Shown here piece after piece: positions 1 to 12,030 of a DNA stretch of 64,000 nt (positions are counted from its first letter, which is position 1; every line of letters starts with the position of its first letter). The DNA is from Chaenocephalus aceratus (taxonomy: Eukaryota > Chordata > Actinopteri > Perciformes > Channichthyidae): assembly GCA_023974075.1 (NCBI GenBank), contig CM043792.1:19848824-19912823 (forward strand), given 5' to 3'. A model generated the notes under the pieces. It did not search any database. It had not been told where the DNA came from and saw nothing but the letters and a program-made list of their open reading frames with translations. The translations under genes and the position numbers were made by a program.

Positions 1-108
1 GGGTATAGCTTGAGGCTCAACCTCACACACATTGACACTGACTTCTAACACAGCACCTATATATCACATTGTACACGTCACACTTCCCGCCCTCCCCCGT
101 CTGCTCAC

Positions 109-198
109 CCAACCACAGGCCCGCACCTCAGACAGCAGCCCGTGCAGCTCCATGATTGGCAGAGAGACGGGGGATTCCTGAGTGACACCCTCAACAGC
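109..198 (-). CDS. possible internal exon, unknown gene
   Basis: On the minus strand this stretch is preceded by TATAG and followed by GTGAGC, a good acceptor and donor pair. It is open for exactly 30 codons in phase 0, including the peptide SLPIMELHGLLSEVRACG. I do not recognise the family. The next exon would lie to the left of the window. The composition is more GC-rich than the repeat-rich DNA to the right. It could be a chance ORF with chance splice sites, because only one exon is visible. Confidence 0.3.
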
Positions 199-1340
199 CT
201 ATACCAGGGTCGCTACACTATATACATATAGTTTTTCTCCCTGCAGGAGAGGGGAGCGTGCTTTGAGATCAACTGCTAGGCTGCAGCGGGGAGAAGAGGG
301 GGACAAAAAGTAGGAAGAGAAGTAATGGGTCAGAAACCCTCCTTTTTACGCAGCTGTCCAGACATAGACATCATAGCTACGGCGACATATATTCAGTTGC
401 CAGTTACTTTTGGCATTAGGGCAGGGATATCTTTCAAGGTTTGACATAATGAATTGTGCTACTTTTAAAGCAAGCAACGATGTTTTCAAATCTGTAATCA
501 AAAAGCTCCTCAAAAACACTATAGAAGCAGTTCCTGCCGTTGTTACGTTAGTTCAAACAGTAACAACGGACTACTTTTCTTAGCGGATGCATGTCAATTT
601 AAATCAATACAAAAAACTATTTTTTAAATCAATAAAATCTTTTTCTAAATCCATAAAAGCATTTCAATTATTATTGGGAGTCATGTCGTTACTTTGTTGA
701 GAATGTGGCCATGTGTAATAAGCGGGATAATGTCCACATTGCACATTGCATAATGTGCCTTCATGCCGATCTAGATCCCTCCGCAAAAACAAAACAAAAA
801 ACGTCTCGTTCGCGGGCGAGAGCCGGCTCCCGTCGTTCACTATAGGAAACGCCCCTATAGGAAACGCCCCTATAGGAACCGCCTCCTTGCTGCGGTCTGC
901 AGACAGACTCTATTGCACTGTTGAGATGTCCAACCTGCCTGTTTTACACACTTTGACCAACAGGGGGGTTTGTGTTCAAATGAAGCCCATGATGAAGCCT
1001 CATGAGATGAACCCTTTTGCGAACAAATTGGCTGGAAAGCTTCAAAGCAACACATCCTCACTCCAGGTCGGCCTATGTCAAGTCCCCTGCCGGCTTTTTC
1101 AAACGCAAGGGGGGGGGCCTTAGCGTCCATTTTCAACGCAAGGGGGGGGGCCTTAGCGTCCATGTTCAGCTTTCCGGGATGTCCATGTGCTTCTATGGAC
1201 GCTCATGGAAGCACGGCATTCGTTTGTGTCGACTGCCCTTAAAGGCAATGAGAGCGTCCATTCTCATTGGATAACGGAGAATTGTACACCCGGAAGTAAA
1301 TATTCCCCTTACTGACGATTGATTTTACAGTGATATATGC
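199..1340. other. non-coding, short tandem repeats
   Basis: No gene is seen. Two short tandem arrays stand out. One is a roughly 15-bp unit containing TATAGGAAACGCCCC, repeated about 2.5 times near 841-885. The other is a roughly 33-bp unit with a G9 run (AACGCAAGGGGGGGGGCC), present twice at about 1098-1163. ORFs across this stretch show no recognisable domain. Confidence 0.5.
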
Positions 1341-2097
1341 ACTATTCATCGACTAAAAAACACCAGATCATCCTTGTTAATTACACAACATTGATTGGTT
1401 TAAATTGTGTGCAATGCTTTTGTATTTTTCCCCTTCGATTCGTAGAAACAAATCTTTTTCGGAGTAAAGGATGGCAGAAGACACTACACTACCCAGAATC
1501 CCCAGCTATCGTTTGGACTACACCATGTGCTCTGTTTGACAAACCCCGTGATAGTCCTCAAGCTCTGTGATTGGAGAGTGTGCTCCGAGGGTTACCGAGC
1601 CTCGAACAGCACTTGAAATGGGATGGAACCACGGCAGACTGTTCAAAACTGGATTTGAACGGGTCCACCGCGTCCCCCCCCTCCCCCACCCCGTCCCCAG
1701 AACTACACATGCTGGCTATTCTGTTTCGCAACATGTTCTCTATGGCACGTCTCTACTGGGAGTTGTAGTTTTAAAAGACGTTTTCGTATTTCCCATAATA
1801 AGAAGTTGCCAGTATTAAACTGTGTACATCCCTGGAGGTTTAGGGGACAGGAAACACTCACATTTAAAACATATAATTAATAAATGGGTGAAAATTGCTT
1901 GTGCCCATAATGGGCAGTATTAATATATATACCCACACGCCAGCTAAGGTCAGAAGAGCTTTATTTAACAGCTGGACTTATGTTTGTGACCGCTCCTGTT
2001 GTTAATTGATAACATTACATTACATTAATTGATAAGCCTGAAACATGCACTTGTCAAGGTTCAGAGGCAAATTTTGCAAATATGGCAGTAGCCATCG

Positions 2098-2170
2098 ATC
2101 AGCTTAAGATAAGATATACTTTATTGATCCCAAGTTGGAACATTTGCGTTACATCAGCATGTGTAACAGT
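2098..2170. repeat. fish LINE/SINE-like tail fragment
   Basis: The stretch contains AAGATAAGATATACTTTATT followed by GATCCCAAGTTGG, a sequence type common at the 3-prime ends of interspersed elements in fish genomes. It is a fragment without coding capacity. The family assignment is from memory of the motif only. Confidence 0.4.
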
Positions 2171-2459
2171 TAAATATGCAGTGGTGTTTATTTGTAAATC
2201 ATTTAGTATAATCACACAAATTCTGTGTTTTATATTTAACAATTCTGTGTTCTTTATTTATTGATTGTTCAATACCTGACAAGGCCGGAGATGAAATATC
2301 TGCATACATCTTATAAGAGTATAATACATTATGTATAATATCAGTTAAAATAAGTGCTTCAACATAGTTAACATTGCTGGAGGTATGCACACATATTGAT
2401 AGATGTCTTGTAATGCACTGTTGAGGAACCTGCGACCCAAGTTTTTTCATTCAGTGCAG

Positions 2460-4900
2460 AACTACACTATAGTTGTGTAGGCCTATATCAGGGGTATTCA
2501 ACTAAAATTCAACGAGGTCCAGTTAGAGAACATCTCCCCATGCAAAGATCCGGAACATCAAAATGTCTAACTTGCTTTATGAATTAGTGTGATATATATT
2601 GAAGTGACCTGTAGCTTTATCAACGTCTGCATGTAATCAACAACTGACTGCCAAACAAATAAAGAAAGTACAATTCAAAAACAACTATTTATTGTCTATT
2701 AACATTGAACTATACAGATATACAGTAAAAATACTGTGGATATATGTAATTTTCCTCTTGGGCTGTATACAAATAAAATAAATAAAATAGCTTTTGAAGA
2801 TATGTGCATCTTAAAAGTGCTTAATTTTAGATAATAAAATAAAGTGTAGCAGCAGCTTGAGTTTCCCTGTTTCTTTGTTAACCGCTTCACATCATGACTT
2901 AACAGTTTCAGACGATTATAGAACAATATCAGTCTTTACACATCACAACAATTGAACAGTTTTAAAGTTTCTCTTTCTTTCCCTCTTATATTGCAGTCCC
3001 TCATTCACTTTTTTTAAATTCAGTGCGAGAATTGAGCTTGAGCTTGTCCTGCCAGAAGTTTGTAAATCTGGGCTGACATGGAGTCAGGGCCATTCTCATA
3101 CACATGCAGGTGCTCATTGGTTACAGTGATGCAAACACAGGTATGGTGAAAAAAGAGAGAACTATTCGAAGCAGAAAAAAAACAGCGTAATATACCATCT
3201 GACAAAGGCCTGTGCTATTATGCTTCAATTAACTGCTATTCTTTATAATATACTCAGATCAATAGGAGACAGAGATGTTAAGTTATACATCAAGGGTTTT
3301 TATTATTAAATAAACCTAACCTCCTCTAGGGGGGTCCGGGGGCATGCTCCCCCGGGAATATTAAATATTGAAGTTAAAAGCATCAATCTGGTGCACTTTG
3401 AGAGCAACATTAAGAGATATATGGATACATCTTTCAACATCCATATGAAACAGAACTGTAAGCAGATTTTTCTTTTTGGATATTTTACAAATCACTCCCC
3501 TTTTAAACTCTATTCTTGTTGTTTTTAACAACTTTTTTGTTACCGTCATATAGTATTTTATACCTGTTTTTCCTTTAGTCTCATTAATAACTATAATGAT
3601 CATATCAAGGTGTGCCTTAACCTCACTGAGCTGAGGTTATTTGAGCCTCTCAGGGGAGAGCTCTCTTCCACCTGGTTGTAGAAAAGCTCTTTAAATTCGT
3701 TAGCATAGCTAGCTAACCAGATGCTAATAACAACAGATCGCCACTGTGCTTACAACTAAAGACACAGCCACACAAACACTGCAGCATGTGTACGGCTCCT
3801 CTGTACTGCAATAATAGGGCTGGAGCGGTGTTCCGGTGCTCTCTGTCAGCACTCCTTTCAGACGAGACATATACCACGTGAAGACACGTTACTCTCGTGT
3901 TGTGTTCAAGGAACCTGTCCTTGGCCAGAAAAAACAGGTACTCACTTGTTTAATTATTTTTGCGGTCTATATTTCTTCTTCTTTTTTGAAGTGAGAAGTT
4001 GTCCGTCAGTCGGACTGACGGACGGACTCCCCACCCCCCACCCCCAAAACGAAAACTCTTTGGTTCTCCACGAATTACACAAGTGGTAAAAAAGCGGGAG
4101 GCGCCGAAAAATCCCCTATCAATGTATTGATTATAGCTCCGGGTCCGTATAGGTCGGCGTCTGGGTCCGGATCCGGACCGCGGTCCGCCTGTTGCCGACC
4201 CCTGCTATAGACCATAGGTATAGACAAGTTCGATTTTAAAATGATGAAGTCGTTCTTAAGTTTGAATACACTTATGAATACATCCTTTGTTGGAGCAAAT
4301 TGGTGGTTCCAAAATCTGCGTATATATAACATGGTATGTATGGGACATACTTTGGACAATGCTATCAAACTTGTGCTTTTATGAGCAGAAATAATGCCAT
4401 GTTTAAATATGTTATTCAAATCATGTCGTATAATAATATTCAAATGATATGGCATAGCCTACTCTTAAAATATATAAATGAGCGAGTTACAATCGGTTAC
4501 AATGCTGAATGCTATTTTGTATTGGTGAGACTCACCATTGATATTATTCAATTTTACTGCATTTACGTTAAATATGGACAAGATCCAAAACTAAATACAA
4601 ATCACATTTGAGTTTATCTTACAGAGAGAAAATAGTGTATGTGTTCAAAAATGAAAGTCAAGGCACAATTCCAAATGAATACATAGTTTAAAATTAGTTG
4701 TGTGTTTATCTCAGCCTGTCCTCCTACAAAAAACGACCATATAGGCCGATTGTTCATGCTCTTATTACGACCCAGAGACTTGTTTTAAAGTGTATGTTGT
4801 TTCTTACACGACCACTAGAGGTGCTCTAGTGCAGTACAGTCAACTGCATGAGGAGTTGGAAAGGTAGTAATATCTTTAAAAACTACAACAAAAAAATCCC
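2460..4900. other. repeat-derived non-coding DNA
   Basis: No gene is seen. CAGGGGTATTCAACTA at 2489 resembles a hAT-type terminus. GTTGCCGACCCCTG ending at 4204 resembles a different hAT terminus, so the two need not belong to one element. A strong GC hairpin (GTCCGGGGGCATGCTCCCCC) lies at about 3335. AT-rich ORFs here have no domain signature. Confidence 0.4.
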
Positions 4901-5385
4901 TTTCTATCAGCTGTGCACCGTTATGGTGTAAATATAAGACATAGTGTGTGAAAAGAAATGGAAGATGTTGTTTAATTGCTAATATATTTATGATCCACGT
5001 CACGTATTCAGTTTTGGTGGCATTTCTTAAAGTTTGTCAAAAGGTCTTCTGATCAGGGCTCTATAAATAAATATCTACGGCAGATATGTAATATTTAATG
5101 CAGCCGAACCGTGTATTACAATGCCGTTATGTGATGACTTCCAAAGAGAAAAGCAAGAACACTGGGAATAAAGTATTATTTTATTTAAAAAAAATGTTTT
5201 TCCGATTTCATATCGGATAAACACCATATCCCGACATGCATTGCGGCGATGTTTTAGCCTATCAAAACCTCTGAAAAAAGAAAGGTGTCTCTCAGAATCG
5301 AAAGAGACAAACACAAAAGCATTCTACACAATTTAAACCAATAAATGTTGTATAATTAACAAGGATAAACTGATGTTTTTAGTTG

Positions 5386-5990
5386 ATGAGTAGCCTACTG
5401 CAGATATCACTGTTAAATCATTTGATCATTGGTTTTATTATGAAAACGTCAAGACCGGAAATACTGCTTTCAACCCGTAACTTTACATGGAGGCTCAAAT
5501 CATCTTCGTAATATCTATCAAACTATAGATCCTACATATCGACTGGACGTGGATTCTAAAAGTACAATATACACTTCTCGCTAGAAATCTAATCAAAAGC
5601 ATTTTAATGGCCAAACTATCCTACAATTTAGGATTTTACAGAGAGGGTTATTTGTGAATAAACGACCATCTGTAACGTTTGCATTCAACGGGAGCACTAG
5701 AGAGCGAAAACTTTCAAACGTAATTATAGGACGTATTAAGCGCTTGAACAAACAACATATTTGGTCATAATAAGGGCCTGAACAATCGGCCTATTTGGTC
5801 GTATGAGTTGGAAGACTTGTTGGTTTCAAAATTGTATGATATTCCAAATAAACAGGGCCTTGTGCAATAATAGAGTTTGAAGCTGTTTGCTTATTTTCCC
5901 TCTATTCACTTTTAGTTCTATAACATTTACATCTGATCCCACCTTGCTGGTTTGATTGAATATTTTTCAATCAGCTGACGCCAGCTCCCC
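5386..5990. other. non-coding repeat-like DNA
   Basis: No gene is seen. The block near 5590-5650, with CATTTTAATGGCCAAA, recurs in direct orientation near 10095-10150. This segment is therefore another member of the repeat family that covers the left 10 kb. Confidence 0.4.
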
Positions 5991-5997
5991 GTGTCCT

Positions 5998-6515
5998 GTT
6001 GGCGTACCAACCGTCTCAAGTTCTCTCTCAAGTTCCTTCTCAGGTCCCCTCTCGAGTCTCTTCTCGAGTCCCCTCTCAAGTCACCTCTCAAGTTCTCTCT
6101 CGAGTCCCCTCTCAAGTTCCCTCTCAAGTTCCTTTTCGAGTCTCCTCTCGAGTCCCCTCTCAAGTCTCTTCTCGAGTCCCCTCTCAAGTTACCTCTCGAG
6201 TCCCCTCTCTCTCAAGTCACCTCTCAAGTTCCTTCTCAGGTCCCTTCTCGAGTCTCTTCTCGAGTCCCCTCTCGAGTCACCTCTCGGGTCCCCTCTCGAG
6301 TCACCTCTCGAGCCCCCTCTCGAGCTCCCTCTCGAGGTTCCCTCTCGAGTCACCTCTCGAGCCCCCTCTCGAGCTCCCTCTCGAGGTTCCCTCTCGAGTC
6401 CCCTTCGAGTCACCTCTCGAGTCCCCTCTCAAGTCCCTTCTCGAATCCCCTCTCGAGTCCCTTTTCGAGTCTCCTCTCGAGTTCCCTACTCAAGTCCCTT
6501 CTCTAGTCCCTACCA
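5998..6515. repeat. 12-bp minisatellite
   Basis: About 40 degenerate copies of a 12-bp unit (CTCGAGTCCCCT and CTCAAGTTCCCT variants) run head to tail for about 500 bp. The period is a multiple of three and the unit lacks stops, so several frames stay open and give Ser/Leu/Pro-rich or Arg/Asp/Gly-rich paper translations. The frames have no start context, splice sites or homology, so I read this as non-coding satellite. The many CTCGAG hexamers are a by-product of the unit. Confidence 0.9.
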
Positions 6516-6580
6516 GTGGCGGTTCTAGACCAATTTGACTGGGGGGGCCACTGGGGGCCCAGTTATTTTCTGAGGGGGGT
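6514..6580 (+). mobile_element. hAT MITE 5-prime fragment
   Basis: CAGTGGCGGTTCTAGACCA followed by a G-rich stretch matches the left end of the complete element at 16904-17288, which has exact 8-bp target duplications. Here the copy breaks off after about 65 bp at a G6 run, and no right end is visible. It begins where the minisatellite stops. Confidence 0.6.
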
Positions 6581-7789
6581 GTAAGGGAAACTTCTGTGTA
6601 GCAATGCATTGGGAGTCACCGACTCATGAAGGAGACACAGGACGAGCAGGAGTTCTGATGTCAAACACTGAGATTTAATACAAGCATCGGCCGGAGAAAT
6701 TCACATCACAAGTCACACAGTCAAAGGGTCTGACTGCACGGGTGGTTTGCCATGTCAAATCTGATCAGCCTCGCATCTTGGTAGACCATTTAACCAGTTT
6801 ACAGAGAGTCAACCCACATATTGGGGGAAGGTATCTGTGAACACCTGGAGGCACTGAATCACTTTATCTGACTCTATGGCTCTTGTGACCGAGAGTTGAC
6901 CGGTCATAAAACTGATAATGGCAGCAATAGCTGACACTTCCCATTCCTTAAGACAGATAACAGACTTCGGCTTCGTCGTAAATATCAACAGGTCGAAAGG
7001 TCAAATATCTTAAGTAAAGACAAAATTAATCCCTCACAGTCCACTCTTTTTATCATTTATGATAACCTGAAAACATTAGTCTAATAATAATTTGGTCAAT
7101 ACTTAAATCAATATGCGTCTTCAGAGTTGAGTGTGGTCCCACCGTACATCAATTTACATCACAAAGTAGAATAAGACTGAAACATTCAACCACAATGATT
7201 GACACAGACAATCACAATAGAAAATCATCTCTCATCAATGTTTGGATCATCTGTTGTCAAAAGCACAATAATGAACGCACATAAAACCAACCCGATATCA
7301 CGGCAAGACGTGAACATGTGGCGATTTACCATGCTGGGAGACGTGAAGATGTCACGATTTCGTCCCTTCAAACGTGACAGTTACACGGTATTGCTAACCC
7401 ATGTTAACCATTGGAGAAATAACCGGAAATGCCAAGCAAATGCTACCCCGACGGTCGGTTGTTATTGTCAATATTAATATAATAATGATTATTTTTTAAT
7501 AGTCACACTCGATTACGCCAATTTTCTTGTTGCCCCAGCTGGTTGACACCTCTTTTAGCAGAAACAAAGGCTACATTAATGTATTAAATCGATGTTAATC
7601 CATGCGTGTGGATGTGGAATTAACGGACGTGACGTTGTGCGATTGAGTTGCCAGGCAACAGCTTCGGTTCATGTTAATTTACAAACTCTTCAACTACAAC
7701 CGTAGTTATATTTAAAAGTATGTTAGAAGGCCTCACGAAATACTTTAATGCTAATTAAAATGTAAATGTGAAGGAATGTGTGTATAACA
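6581..7789. other. non-coding, nothing recognised
   Basis: No gene is seen. The segment sits in the loop between the two arms of the inverted-repeat complex. A stretch starting TGTAAGGG at 6581 interrupts the hAT fragment and could be part of another insertion, but I could not find its far end. Confidence 0.35.
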
Positions 7790-9620
7790 AAATACATCGG
7801 TGATAAATGAAACCGGAAACTGACGTAGGCAAGATCCTCAGCTCGATGATTGGATGGTTTAGCCGCAATGCATGCTGGGATTTGGGGTTTATGTGATGTG
7901 AAATCTGAAAATGTTTTTAAAAACAAAATAAAACTTTATTCCGAGTGTGCTTGCTTTTGTCTTTGAAAGTCATCACATAACAGCATTGTAATACACGGTT
8001 CGGCTGCATTAAATATTACATATCTGCCGTAGTTCTCTATTTATAGAGCCCTGCTGAGAAGATTTCTAGACAAACAGGAAGAACTGCCGCCAAAACAGAA
8101 AACGTGACGTGGATCATAAATATATAAGCAATTAAACAACATCTTACATTTCTTTTCACACAATACGTCTCCTTGCAGTATCAACACTAATTCGGCTGAC
8201 TTTTATATTTGATCCAATTGGTAGATAGGCTGTATTTACACCATAACAGTGCAGAGCTGATAGAAAGGGACACCTGGTGGTTAAAGCACGTTATTGAATT
8301 ATTGTTTTTATGTGTTATATTTGATTAAAAAAATATTAAGAGTACATATACTTTCATAAGGGGAAAGTAGAAGGTCTGTGATAGAAATATAGAATATAAA
8401 AAATCAAGAAGATACTATAAGTGATCTCTACAATAAAACAGTTTAGTGCAAGATGTACACAGATATGAATAGGAGGAGGTGCAAAACAGAAAAACGAATT
8501 AACCTTTATTTAAACATTAAATAACAGATTAAGGTCTTCTTTTAAATAAGACAAAAACTTTGGGGGTATCTATCTACAGATAAATATTAAGCCTGACAAA
8601 GTACTTAACGTCTAATATATTGCTTTCCTGCAATGTTAACTATGTTGAAGCACTTATTTTAACTGATATTATACATATGGATTATACTCTTATGTAGATA
8701 GTATAAGAAATGTGCAGAATTTGACAGTTTAATGGTGGAGGTACACACATATTGATAGATGTCTTGTAATGCACTGTTGAGGAACCTGTGACCCAAGTTT
8801 CATTCATTGCATAACTACACCTTAGTTGTGTATATGATATGTCAATAAACCTTTAAAATCTTGAAATCTTGAAAGGGATGTGCAAAATAGCCATAATATA
8901 TAGTCTTTAATTAACTATTAGTAGAGAATAACGAGTAATTAATATACTTTATTACTCGTTTCCATTAATGTCAATTGCAGATACATGTTTAGTCTTCTCA
9001 AGCACCAACTATCAAATATCTCTCCTGATTGTTGGCACTTGACAATCACCTTCCCTGAATTTTACTCAGGTGTAACTAAAGTCTGATTTAAGGGTTGTTT
9101 ATATTTCACATCATTAATCAGAATCTGCAAAGTAACTCAAATAAGTGTAGTGGAGTAAAAATACCAGGTTAACCTCTGAATTGTAGTGGAGTAGAATTAC
9201 AAAGTATCAATGAGCTGTCATGTGGGTATATATTAATGCTATATATTGATGCTGCGCATTATGGACAGCGATTTTCACCCATTTATTAATTATATGTTTT
9301 ACATTGATAACACCACTGTGTTTAATACTGGCAACTTATAATTGTGGGAAAAACGAAACGTTCAGTAGAGACGTCCCATAGAACATTTTGCGAAACACAA
9401 TTTGTAGTGTGTAGTTCTGGGGGGGCGTTCGATTCCAGTTTTGGATAGTCTGGCGTGGTTTCGTTCCATTTCAAACAGCTGTTTGACGCTCTGGTAAACC
9501 TTGGCACTGCCACTCCAACATCCAATCCCAGACCTTGAAGAGTAATCATGGGGACTGTAGTCCTAAACGATAGCTGGGATTATGGGTAGTGTAGTGTCTT
9601 CGGCCATCCTAAACTCAAAA
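7790..9620. repeat. right arm of inverted-repeat complex
   Basis: This is the reverse-complement partner of blocks in 1.4-5.4 kb. The match is clearest at 7967-8061, 8632-8675 and 9215-9610. One block, 8743-8787, matches 2389-2432 in direct orientation, although its neighbours match in inverted orientation. The repeat continues as weaker direct similarity to 5.3-5.7 kb out to about 10.15 kb. No coding capacity is apparent. Confidence 0.65.
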
Positions 9621-10949
9621 ATGTTGACAATCGCAATGATGCTCGAAATGTCCCTTATAGGCCTACGTCTGTTTCCGGTTATTTTTATTTTGAAATTCAG
9701 TTCCTGAAGAACGCCAAAAAAGCCCGAGATTATGGAATTAACCAATAAATAAAAGCAAGGATAATTGTGTGTTATTGGTGAGTAAATAACAGTGTGTTAT
9801 TTTGAAAAGAATACAAATTAGAAAGAAAAAAGATTTTAAAAATACGAGGCTCTGAGCCCATGTATTTTCCTCACAGGCGGCAACACTAAAGGTCTAAAAT
9901 AAAGACCTAAATGAATATTTGGGATGTTCTTGCCTTTAGATTCTCCCAATAAGTCCAAGTACAGAGGGTGACTTTGCTGTGAAAAAACACATTTCCACCA
10001 AAAATTCATGAAGTAATCTTCGTCATAACTCGCAAACTAAACATCATGTACATGTACTGCACAATAATCAGAAATAAAAACTCATTACTCGCATAAAATG
10101 ACATCAAAACGCATTTTAATGGCCAAATGAACCTTAAAATAGGCATTTTTCCACCGAGAATAACACGAAGGACAGCCATTGTTGTTGATCACGTGGTCTG
10201 GGAGCAGTTGCAGCGTCCATAGCAACCACCTTAGCAACCATGAATGTGTTACACATCATGAAGTAATCTTCGTCATAACTAGCAAACTAAACATCATGTA
10301 CATGTACTGCACAAATAATCAGAAATAAAACCCCATTTATATCAACTTTCAAAACAACAAAAATGTGGTTTGACATTTTCACTGGTTATCCTATCCTATA
10401 TATAATCTAGGAATTGTTTTGTTTTTTGTATTAGTATTTTCTAGAAGGCGACTACTAATAGCCTAACTGTATAAGTGATAGGAGTATGTTAATAGCTATG
10501 TTTTATTTCTGTTTTTAGGCATTTTTTATCTAATTTCTGTTGATTACATCTTATCTTATCTTGAACTTTCATACTGTACAGACAGAAGCAGCCTGTAAAT
10601 TAAGCCTACACAAATCATTAAAGGATAGAAACTGAAACCAAGTGGATGATTCAATGCAGGAAGCAGAATGCTGAGGGAGAAGCTAAAAAAAGGCAATCAC
10701 TGACGTGAGTCTACATCCCTGATTCACCTATGTTATGGGTTTGGTCTATCATGCACTGTAATTGTTGATTATTTACAGACCATTTACCTTGCAGCTGTTC
10801 TTTTTCTATCTTAATGTTATTAATGTGTGTTTCTTAAAAGTTAGTTCACGTATCCTATGTTTGCCTTTTATCTGCTCCTTTGCTGTAACATTGTACATTT
10901 CACTGCTGTGGGACGATTAAAGGATTTCTGGTTCTGATTTTGATTTCAG
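9621..10949. other. non-coding with a direct repeat pair
   Basis: No gene is seen. A roughly 72-bp segment beginning TCATGAAGTAATCTTCGTCA at about 10007 recurs at about 10257 with only a few differences. The intervening 175 bp include a GC-richer stretch near 10180-10240. Confidence 0.5.
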
Positions 10950-12030
10950 GCGGCCGTGATGGCTGAGGCGCTGAAGAAGGAGCAGGACACAAGTGCTCAC
11001 CTTGAGAGGATGAAGAAGAACCTGAGGTCACAGTCAAGGACCTGCAAGCACCGCCTGGATGAGGCTGAGAACCTCGCAAATGAAGGGTGGCAAGAAACAG
11101 CTCCAGAAACCGGAGTCCAGGGTACGAACTGTACATAAATACTGAGAAATTAGTTGAATAATGAAAAAAAGTTGTGAATGTATCACTTAAACGTTGCCCT
11201 CCTTTTACTGAAGTCAAATTCTTGTACAAAACTTAATTAATGAATTATTATTATGTCATCACATTACAGGTCCGGGAGCTTGAAGGTGAAATTGAAGCCG
11301 AATAGAGACGTGGAACTGATGCTGTAAAGGTGGTCCGTAAATATGAGAGGAGAGTGAAGGAGCTTACCTACCAGGTACATTTAATTTCACAAGAAAACAC
11401 AAAACTTACTGCTTGAGTCAACCAATTACTTTTCGATTCTTACTGTTTAGGTAACACTACATTGCTACATAAAGTTAAAATACCTTAGTAATAAAAAATC
11501 ATAACTATTTAATAATATAACAGTGAAAAAGTCCACTCTCCTATTGAATACTTTTACTGATCTTGTGTGTTTTATTATTTAAGTAATATTTGAAGACATT
11601 ACTTCTACTTGCAAAAAGTACCACTTTTACTAAGTAAAACCTTTAATACTTGTTCAACCCCTGTTTGATAATCTTTCCAACCTTCATAAATGACAATTCT
11701 TTATCTGTTTAGACTGAGTAGGATAAGAAGAATGTGATCAGACTTCGGGATCTGGTGGACAAGCTGCAGCTCAAAGTCAAGGCTTACAAGAGACAGTCTG
11801 AGGAGGCTGTGAGTATCAATGTGACAAATAATGCAGTGGAATTATAAATGATATCACAGTAAAACTTAATTAACACAACTCAAAAACCATTCACAGGAGG
11901 AGCAGGCCAACACCCACATGTCCAGGTTTGAGAAAGTTTCAGCATGAGTTAGAGGAAGCTCAGGAGCGTGCTGATATCACTGAGTCCCAGGTCAACAAGC
12001 TCAGAGTGACGAGCGGGGGATTCTGGGAAG
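10950..12030 (+). pseudogene. myosin heavy chain rod pseudogene
   Basis: Four blocks bounded by splice-like sites (10950-11121, 11270-11374, 11713-11808, 11897-12030) translate in pieces as the C-terminal coiled-coil rod of a sarcomeric myosin heavy chain. Recognisable peptides are [48 protein letters not shown] and ITESQVNKL. It cannot encode a rod: the first block carries single-base losses and gains, TAG replaces a sense codon in the second block (GAATAG) and near the start of the third (GAGTAG), and the fourth has further shifts. Introns are retained, so it arose by DNA duplication rather than retroposition. Only the last few exons are present. The parent is probably a fast-muscle myosin gene outside the window. 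Confidence 0.88.

Larger units (their letters stand above)
1355..5385. repeat. left arm of inverted-repeat complex
   Basis: Several blocks reappear in reverse complement between 7.8 and 9.6 kb. Clear examples are 1470-1960 against 9215-9610, 2331-2373 against 8632-8675, and 4900-5330 against 7790-8280. The block 5086-5140 is nearly identical to the reverse complement of 7967-8025. In addition, 1360-1407 resembles the reverse complement of 5328-5378, so this arm has its own inverted ends. The part between 2460 and 4900 has no counterpart on the right and looks like later insertions. I cannot assign the element to a named family. Confidence 0.65.

Noticed and set aside
746..1274. Overlapping ORFs on both strands
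   Set aside because: They run through short tandem repeats and G9 runs, with no domain and no splice context.
2489..4204. One hAT element with ends CAGGGGTATTC and CGACCCCTG
   Set aside because: The two ends differ beyond the first six bases and the flanks give no convincing 8-bp duplication.
5927..6538. Several overlapping ORFs of 74-190 codons on both strands
   Set aside because: All are readings of one stop-free 12-bp satellite; low complexity, many frames open at once, no splice or start context.
6581..7200. Possible solo LTR beginning TGTAAGGG
   Set aside because: No matching CA end, no target duplication and no primer-binding site could be located.
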